A DNA stretch of 64,000 nucleotides from Clostridiales bacterium. Lineage in GTDB: Bacteria > Bacillota_A > Clostridia > Oscillospirales > Oscillospiraceae. The stretch's first letter is position 1. Each line of letters starts with the position of its first letter. Where the stretch lies: contig SFKX01000010.1 of assembly GCA_004553625.1 (NCBI GenBank), forward strand, positions 52,484 to 116,483, in the 5' to 3' direction. Under the pieces are notes generated by a model. The model did not search any database. It had not been told where the DNA came from and saw nothing but the letters and a program-made list of their open reading frames with translations. The position numbers and the translations under genes are program-made. Below are positions 60,627 through 64,000 of this stretch, piece after piece.

Positions 60627-61231
60627 CAGCTGGTCGTAGTGCACTCTCCGGTCGGGAAGAATTCCTCGACGGGGAAGCGGATCTGGGAGAATATCTCGCA
60701 GGGGTCGTCGTTGCAGCGGCCGCCCGCACACTCTTTCTCCGGGACACAGTAATCGTAAGCGGGGATGAGCAGCTGGGTGTCACGCTCGAGGCGGATGATG
60801 GAGAACTGGCCGAGCGTCACATAGAGTCTGCGGCCGGAGTCCGAAGTCACGAGCGCCTCACCGAAGCGGGCGAGGATGCAGGCGGGGATGTCATGCCTGT
60901 CGTTGTCGCAGCAGACGTTGCAGTTGGCGTCTACGAGCTTGAGGTGGAGCGCGATGGGGTCTACGGCCTCGACATAGGCGACGGGCATACCGTCGTCCAC
61001 GCAGCTGCAGTCGCACAGGTCGGAGGAGAAGGTCTTGACGGTCCCCTCTCCGCCGCAGAGCATAACGCGCTTATCGAAGATGGCGAGTCCGGTGACGACG
61101 TTGCCGCCGGGGAAGGTCTCGCCCGTTATCTTGTAGAAGTAGGTCACATCCACGGTGTAATAGCCTTTGTTGAAGGTGATGGCCTCGACGTTCACCTCCG
61201 CATACAGCAGCTCGGCGCTTTTGGGCCTCAC
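60626..61231 (-). CDS. Conserved Cys-rich clostridial protein, 5'-truncated at an element junction
   Basis: The 201-residue frame starts at GTG 61231 but has no ribosome-binding site. The same frame is open back to 61321 (ending at TAA 61324-61322), and that extension reads SYDKDCIEDLRVYPTVG, which looks like genuine family sequence. I recall full-length clostridial homologues with an N-terminal Cys-containing segment followed by DKDCLE(D/N)LRVYFT. The body has GLAIFDKRVMLCGGEG, CDCSC and CNVCC clusters, RLYVTLGQFSIIRLERDTQ and CVPEKECAGGRC. Function unknown. The missing 5' end coincides with the serine recombinase, so the gene was probably split by integration. Confidence 0.72.
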   Translation of the reverse strand: MRPKSAELLYAEVNVEAITFNKGYYTVDVTYFYKITGETFPGGNVVTGLAIFDKRVMLCGGEGTVKTFSSDLCDCSCVDDGMPVAYVEAVDPIALHLKLVDANCNVCCDNDRHDIPACILARFGEALVTSDSGRRLYVTLGQFSIIRLERDTQLLIPAYDYCVPEKECAGGRCNDDPCEIFSQIRFPVEEFFPTGECTTTS

Positions 61232-61295
61232 GCTGAAGGCGTTGTCTATGTAGGTCTGTGAGCCGACGGTGGGATAGACCCGCAGGTCCTCGATG

Positions 61296-61315
61296 CAGTC
61301 TTTGTCATAAGACTG
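61296..61315. other. Candidate attachment-site junction (7-6-7 inverted repeat)
   Basis: CAGTCTT (61296-61302), a 6-bp centre, then AAGACTG (61309-61315): a perfect inverted repeat. It lies exactly where the truncated gene loses its family sequence, 22 bp beyond the recombinase stop. Serine integrase att sites are commonly partial palindromes, so this may contain attL or attR. Confidence 0.5.
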
Positions 61316-61336
61316 ACCGTTTTATAAATATAGCAG

Positions 61337-62830
61337 TTAAAAATCGCGGAGCTGGAGCTCCAGGGTGAAGTCGCGGGGTTTGGTTTTCTTCTCTTTGGTG
61401 TATGTTACTTCCACACCGAGTGCTTTTAGGGCACTGTTCTTGTCGGCCGGGGACATAGTGGGGTAGAGCTGGACCAGATTCTCCAATGCGGCGGCGACTT
61501 TGCGCGGGTCGCTGCGGCGGCGCTCATCTATCTGTCGCTCGAGGTCTGCCCGCTTGCTCGCAAGCTCGGAAAGCTCTTTTTCGGCGGCGTCCAGCCTTGA
61601 GCGGAACGTAGAGCGGTCATAGGTGCCGTCCTCGAGGAATTCATACAGACGCGGGATGCGGGCCTGTACGCGCTCCTGCTCGCGCTGCGCGGCGGCCAGG
61701 GCGGCTTCCAGCGCGTCAACATTTGGCGCGGCGCCCGAGTCTATGAGAAGCCGGAGCCGGGCAAGCTCGTCATACAGCAGCTCGACCATGCGCTCCTCCA
61801 CATACTCGAACTTCGCACCGGCGGTACAGCCCTTTGTGGTGCACAGCAGATACGGCTCGCCTTTGTTAGTCCCCATGCGCTGCATATTGTTCCCGCACTT
61901 CGAACAGCGGATGATGCCGGCAAAGGGGTTAGCACGCTGACCGGTGTTGCTGGGCGGTATGTAGCGCTGCTTCCTGCGCTCCTGAGCTTCCAGCCAGGTG
62001 TCCCATGGGATGATCGCTTCGTGCACGCCGTCCACCATCAGCCACTCGCCCTCCGGAGTGTAAACGACGTGATGCTTGTCTTTGCCATGGGCTCCGGGAC
62101 GATAGTGCTTCACGCGGTTCCAGGCGACCTTCCCGGCGAAGGTGGGATTGCGCAGTACGTGCCGCACTGTGTTCCGGTTCCACTCGGCGCCGCGACGGGG
62201 ACAACTCCCCATGGCGTTGAGCTCCTGTGCTATGGTCTGCGCACCGATACCGGCGAGATAACGCTCGTAGATATAGCGCACGAAACGCGCTTCCTCGGGG
62301 ATGACCTCCAGCGAAGGCAGCTTGCCAATGCGGCAGCGGCGGTAGCCGTAGGGAGCGTTGGCCGTGTAGCCGCCGGCCTCTATGGTCTGCATCAGACCGC
62401 GGCGCATGCGCTTGCGGATGGCACGCCACTCGGCCCGGGCGAAGAACGCCTTGAACTCCGTCATCTCGATATCGACGTCATTCGTGAGGTCATAGGTTTT
62501 CTCAGGCGTGATTATCAGCGTGCCGGACTCGCGGAAGGCGTCCAGGATGGTGCCCTGGTCAGCCATGCCGCCGCGCCCGAGGCGGTCGATGTCCATGCAC
62601 AGCACTGCCTCGACCTCGCCAGCGCGGATGAGCTCGAGCAGCTTGAGCATTTCCGGGCGCGCATAGAGCTTTTCACCGGACGCGACTTCCTCATATACTC
62701 CGTCCACGGGCAGCCCGAGCCGGTCGGCCAGCTCCTCCAGCGCGGCACGGTGCTTCGCCAGCACCTCCTCCGTGCTCTGCCCCTCCTCCGCGCGGCTCTT
62801 GCGGAGATACATGAAATTCGTAGGAATCAC
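61337..62830 (-). CDS. Large serine recombinase (site-specific integrase)
   Basis: 497 residues. The N-terminal resolvase domain has the nucleophile Ser in MYLRKSRAEEG, and MDIDRLGRGGMADQGTI. A recombinase domain (NAPYGYRRCRIGK, HVLRNPTFAGKVAWNR), a zinc ribbon (CSKCGNNMQRM ... CTTKGC) and a coiled coil (about 365-450) follow, the layout of phage and ICE integrases. The start is uncertain: GTG 62830 has AAGGGG directly against it and the next in-frame ATG is 62812. It is adjacent to a truncated gene, consistent with being the terminal gene of an integrated element. Confidence 0.94.
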   Translation of the reverse strand: MIPTNFMYLRKSRAEEGQSTEEVLAKHRAALEELADRLGLPVDGVYEEVASGEKLYARPEMLKLLELIRAGEVEAVLCMDIDRLGRGGMADQGTILDAFRESGTLIITPEKTYDLTNDVDIEMTEFKAFFARAEWRAIRKRMRRGLMQTIEAGGYTANAPYGYRRCRIGKLPSLEVIPEEARFVRYIYERYLAGIGAQTIAQELNAMGSCPRRGAEWNRNTVRHVLRNPTFAGKVAWNRVKHYRPGAHGKDKHHVVYTPEGEWLMVDGVHEAIIPWDTWLEAQERRKQRYIPPSNTGQRANPFAGIIRCSKCGNNMQRMGTNKGEPYLLCTTKGCTAGAKFEYVEERMVELLYDELARLRLLIDSGAAPNVDALEAALAAAQREQERVQARIPRLYEFLEDGTYDRSTFRSRLDAAEKELSELASKRADLERQIDERRRSDPRKVAAALENLVQLYPTMSPADKNSALKALGVEVTYTKEKKTKPRDFTLELQLRDF

Positions 62831-62834
62831 CCCC

Positions 62835-62864
62835 TTGCGTTGTCGTGACTCGTTGTGCTAAAAT
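62835..62864 (+). promoter_or_regulatory. Predicted promoter for a small RNA
   Basis: TTGCGT (62835-62840) and TAAAAT (62859-62864), 18-nt spacer, divergent from the recombinase gene. Confidence 0.4.
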
Positions 62865-62870
62865 CAGGCA

Positions 62871-63004
62871 TCAGCCAAATGCCGCCTGTCGCCAGCGGCC
62901 TATAAATGTGCGACTTGCTTACGACTGCCCCTTGCTGACCGGGGGCATATAAAAAGGCAGCTTGCGTGCTGAGAGCCGTCGCCCGCCAAGGGCGGCGGTT
63001 TTTT
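62871..63004 (+). ncRNA. Candidate small RNA in the mobile element
   Basis: The recombinase-toxN spacer has a + strand promoter, two hairpins (GCCGC/GCGGC at 62881-62899; TGCCCC/GGGGCA at 62926-62947) and a strong terminator (arms 62976-62984 and 62990-62998, six T). No ORF of note is present. Both flanking genes run on the opposite strand, so the terminator is unlikely to serve them. Confidence 0.4.
62976..63004 (+). terminator. Terminator of the candidate small RNA
   Basis: 9-bp stem CCGTCGCCC/GGGCGGCGG with one G-U pair, then TTTTTT. Confidence 0.75.
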
Positions 63005-63007
63005 ATT

Positions 63008-63517
63008 TCACGTGGTACTACGCCGAACTGTTTGATGATTAGGGTCATACTTTGAGCAAGCATACTCCAAGTTCTTAAAATTGCAACATATCTTGACCAA
63101 AAATGGCGTTCTTTTGGTAACGACTCCATAATAAGTTTTGGATGCGTGGTCGAAGACATCGGCTTTGTGCCTATTGATAAACGAAACCTGACGACGCAGA
63201 AGTTCGGCATATTTCAAGTCTGGCTCGTCATCAATGTTAAAGTATATTATAGCTTCTTCCGGGACTGGAATCATGTTGTTGAAGCCGAGTAGTCCAAGAT
63301 TGCCATTATCAATTCTCATGATATGATGACCAGGCTTAATTTTAGCGTGGCTTGGCTTAGGAGACTCCATTGGCACAAAATATTTATAATTACCTACAAG
63401 CAGAACCACGCCCACGTATGGCCTGCTGCGATTTTTGTTATCCTGAACTCTGTGATCGCGGCTTTTAAAAAAACGTATGTATCTATCCGATATCCGATAC
63501 AGCTTTAGTTGTTCCAT
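63008..63517 (-). CDS. toxN: ToxN/AbiQ-family type III toxin (endoribonuclease)
   Basis: 169 residues from ATG 63517, with GGGAGG 5-6 nt upstream. The sequence follows the ToxN/AbiQ pattern: LYRISDRYIRFFKSRDHRV near the start, RPYVGVVLLVGNYKYFVPM, ESPKPSHAKIK (the conserved SPKxxH block), NLGLLGFNNMIPVPE and a C-terminal CCNFKNLEYACSKY. ToxN cleaves RNA and is held inactive by its own repeat RNA. Upstream on the same strand are a promoter, three 36-nt repeats and a terminator, exactly the type III toxin-antitoxin layout. A frame open to 63703 runs through those repeats and is not the real start. Such loci act in phage abortive infection. Confidence 0.9.
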   Translation of the reverse strand: MEQLKLYRISDRYIRFFKSRDHRVQDNKNRSRPYVGVVLLVGNYKYFVPMESPKPSHAKIKPGHHIMRIDNGNLGLLGFNNMIPVPEEAIIYFNIDDEPDLKYAELLRRQVSFINRHKADVFDHASKTYYGVVTKRTPFLVKICCNFKNLEYACSKYDPNHQTVRRSTT

Positions 63518-63536
63518 ATTTCCTCCCACAAAAATG

Positions 63537-63564
63537 AAAAAGAGGCAGGCAAAACACCCACCTC
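63537..63564 (-). terminator. toxI-toxN attenuating terminator
   Basis: On the minus strand GAGGTGGG pairs imperfectly with CCTGCCTC and is followed by TTTTTC, between the last antitoxin repeat and toxN. In known toxIN loci this hairpin sets the RNA-to-toxin ratio. Confidence 0.75.
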
Positions 63565-63672
63565 TTTTCAGGCCCCTACTTTCGGCAAGGGATTTCCGCT
63601 TTTTTAAGGTCTGACTTGCGGCACAGACTATCCGCTTTTTCCGGTCCCGATTTACGGCTCGGGCTTTCCGCT
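63565..63672 (-). ncRNA. toxI: ToxI antitoxin RNA, three 36-nt tandem repeats
   Basis: Exact 36-nt periodicity: repeat 1 at 63672-63637, repeat 2 at 63636-63601, repeat 3 at 63600-63565. Every unit begins AGCGGA, has GCCG at positions 15-18 and ends AAAA. Positions 10-13 pair with 24-27 in all three, and the pairs covary (10-27 is C-G, U-A, C-G; 12-25 is C-G, U-A, C-G; 13-24 is G-C, G-C, U-A). The loop CCG (16-18) can pair with CGG (3-5), giving an H-type pseudoknot as in ToxI. Confidence 0.9.
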
Positions 63673-63706
63673 TGGAGTGACTGACAACACAAGTTGTTAT
63701 CACAAG

Positions 63707-63720
63707 GCGGATCTCTCCGC
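63707..63720 (-). other. 5' hairpin of the toxI transcript
   Basis: GCGGA/TCCGC with a GAGA loop at the predicted 5' end of the transcript; may protect the RNA or aid processing. Confidence 0.35.
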
Positions 63721-63726
63721 ACTTCT

Positions 63727-63756
63727 ATTATACGCATGCGTTTCGGAAAAATGCAA
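63727..63756 (-). promoter_or_regulatory. Predicted toxIN promoter
   Basis: Minus-strand TTGCAT (63756-63751) and TATAAT (63732-63727), 18-nt spacer, about 55 nt before the first repeat. Confidence 0.65.
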
Positions 63757-63772
63757 CCGCAAGATGTTGGGT

Positions 63773-63802
63773 GCCGCCGCCTCGGGAGGGGCGGCTTTTT
63801 TT
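63773..63802 (+). terminator. + strand terminator-like hairpin upstream of toxIN
   Basis: GCCGCC/GGCGGC stem (63773-63778 with 63790-63795) and seven T. It overlaps the stop codon of the minus-strand gene at the right edge. Confidence 0.6.
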
Positions 63803-63998
63803 ATTGGCGCCCACAGCGCTGAGAGAGTTCGTACTGCAATGCCTCGATTTTATACTTGTAGCGGATTTCGCGGTCTTTCCAGAGCGCTTCTTGAAAGCCC
63901 ATCTCTTTTTTTATGCTGTGCAGCTCTCGCTTTAGAGCATTAATTTCGATTTCATGGTGTTTTTCGCATTCCTCCCGGGTCTCGCGGCTAACGCTCTT
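63801..63998 (-). CDS. Partial coding region, C-terminus of an unidentified charged helical protein
   Basis: A frame entering from the right edge gives 65 residues (HHEIEINALKRELHSIKKEM, later LWKDREIRYKYKIEALQYEL) ending at TAA 63803-63801. The Lys/Glu/Leu pattern suggests a coiled coil. The real start is beyond the window. Same strand as toxN and the recombinase, so it is likely part of the element. I do not recognise a family. Confidence 0.6.
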   Translation of the reverse strand, partial: KSVSRETREECEKHHEIEINALKRELHSIKKEMGFQEALWKDREIRYKYKIEALQYELSQRCGRQ

Positions 63999-64000
63999 AT

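Noticed and set aside
63565..63672. Three 36-nt repeats could be read as a short CRISPR array
   Set aside because: The units are contiguous with no spacers, each differs in sequence while keeping pairing, there are no cas genes, and a ToxN gene follows. Type III antitoxin repeats explain them.
63518..63703. N-terminal extension of the ToxN frame through the repeat region
   Set aside because: The extension is Lys/Arg/Ser-rich with no family similarity and covers the antitoxin repeats and terminator; ATG 63517 has a good ribosome-binding site.
63677..63943. + strand 88-residue frame near the right edge
   Set aside because: It crosses the toxIN promoter and a terminator and lacks a ribosome-binding site; the minus-strand partial frame is more protein-like.

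Overview
The window reads as chromosome from a GC-rich, spore-forming, Gram-positive anaerobe of the class Clostridia, probably Oscillospiraceae-like. The basis is a bofA/yaaL sporulation pair, an AraR-type GntR/LacI hybrid repressor, LCP and WecG/TagA cell-wall proteins, MltG, a phosphate butyryltransferase, a BlaR1-type membrane protease, a small Cys-rich HCB-type peptide and many TTG/GTG starts. The taxon is inference; no 16S rRNA is present. Most of the window is ordinary core genome read on the + strand.

Layout. 1-3.8 kb: end of an S41 peptidase with PDZ domain, whose catalytic serine position encodes Ala, then greA, a LysRS with an extra C-terminal tRNA-binding domain, and an isochorismatase-type hydrolase. 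3.9-5.9 kb (-): a lone lipoprotein solute-binding protein. 6.2-12.8 kb: topA-trmFO-plsX-acpP-rnc-radical SAM, tightly overlapping. 12.9-23.3 kb: smc (short arms)-ftsY-rdgB-yhbY-nadD/yqeK fusion-LCP-rsfS-leuS, then rpsU on a near-perfect promoter. 23.7-26.6 kb: BlaR1-like protease with an SLH-like ectodomain behind a Bla-box-like operator. 26.6-33.4 kb: a hairpin repeat cluster, a KamA-family radical SAM enzyme, an OGG-type glycosylase, guaB, cobB, a TagA-type glycosyltransferase, tmk and 5-FTHF cyclo-ligase, plus an antisense 44-residue Cys-rich peptide gene. 33.6-39.4 kb: mltG, ptb, alaS, HIT protein.

39.4-50.7 kb is a complete L-arabinose regulon. AraR is divergent from a YtfQRT/YjfF-type (furanose-sugar class) ABC importer, an FGGY kinase, araA, araD and galM. 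The shared control region has a good AraR palindrome and two facing promoters, and a hairpin after the binding-protein gene probably lowers expression of the membrane components. 50.8-61.2 kb holds bofA/yaaL, a GC-rich candidate structured RNA, a divergent type IIA topoisomerase pair with a zinc-ribbon membrane protein between its subunits, YitT, an LUD protein, a transglutaminase-fold lipoprotein lacking its catalytic Cys, tRNA-Gly(GCC) and an FAD oxidoreductase.

From about 61.3 kb to the right edge the window appears to enter an integrated mobile element. A large serine recombinase lies beside a conserved Cys-rich gene that has lost its 5' end, and a perfect 7-6-7 inverted repeat sits at the junction. 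Further in are a candidate small RNA and a type III (ToxIN/AbiQ-family) toxin-antitoxin locus. That locus has a promoter, three exact 36-nt antitoxin repeats whose stem base pairs covary and whose loop can form a pseudoknot, an attenuating terminator and then the ToxN-like endoribonuclease gene. A further partial coding region runs off the right edge. This toxIN locus is the most interesting system in the window.
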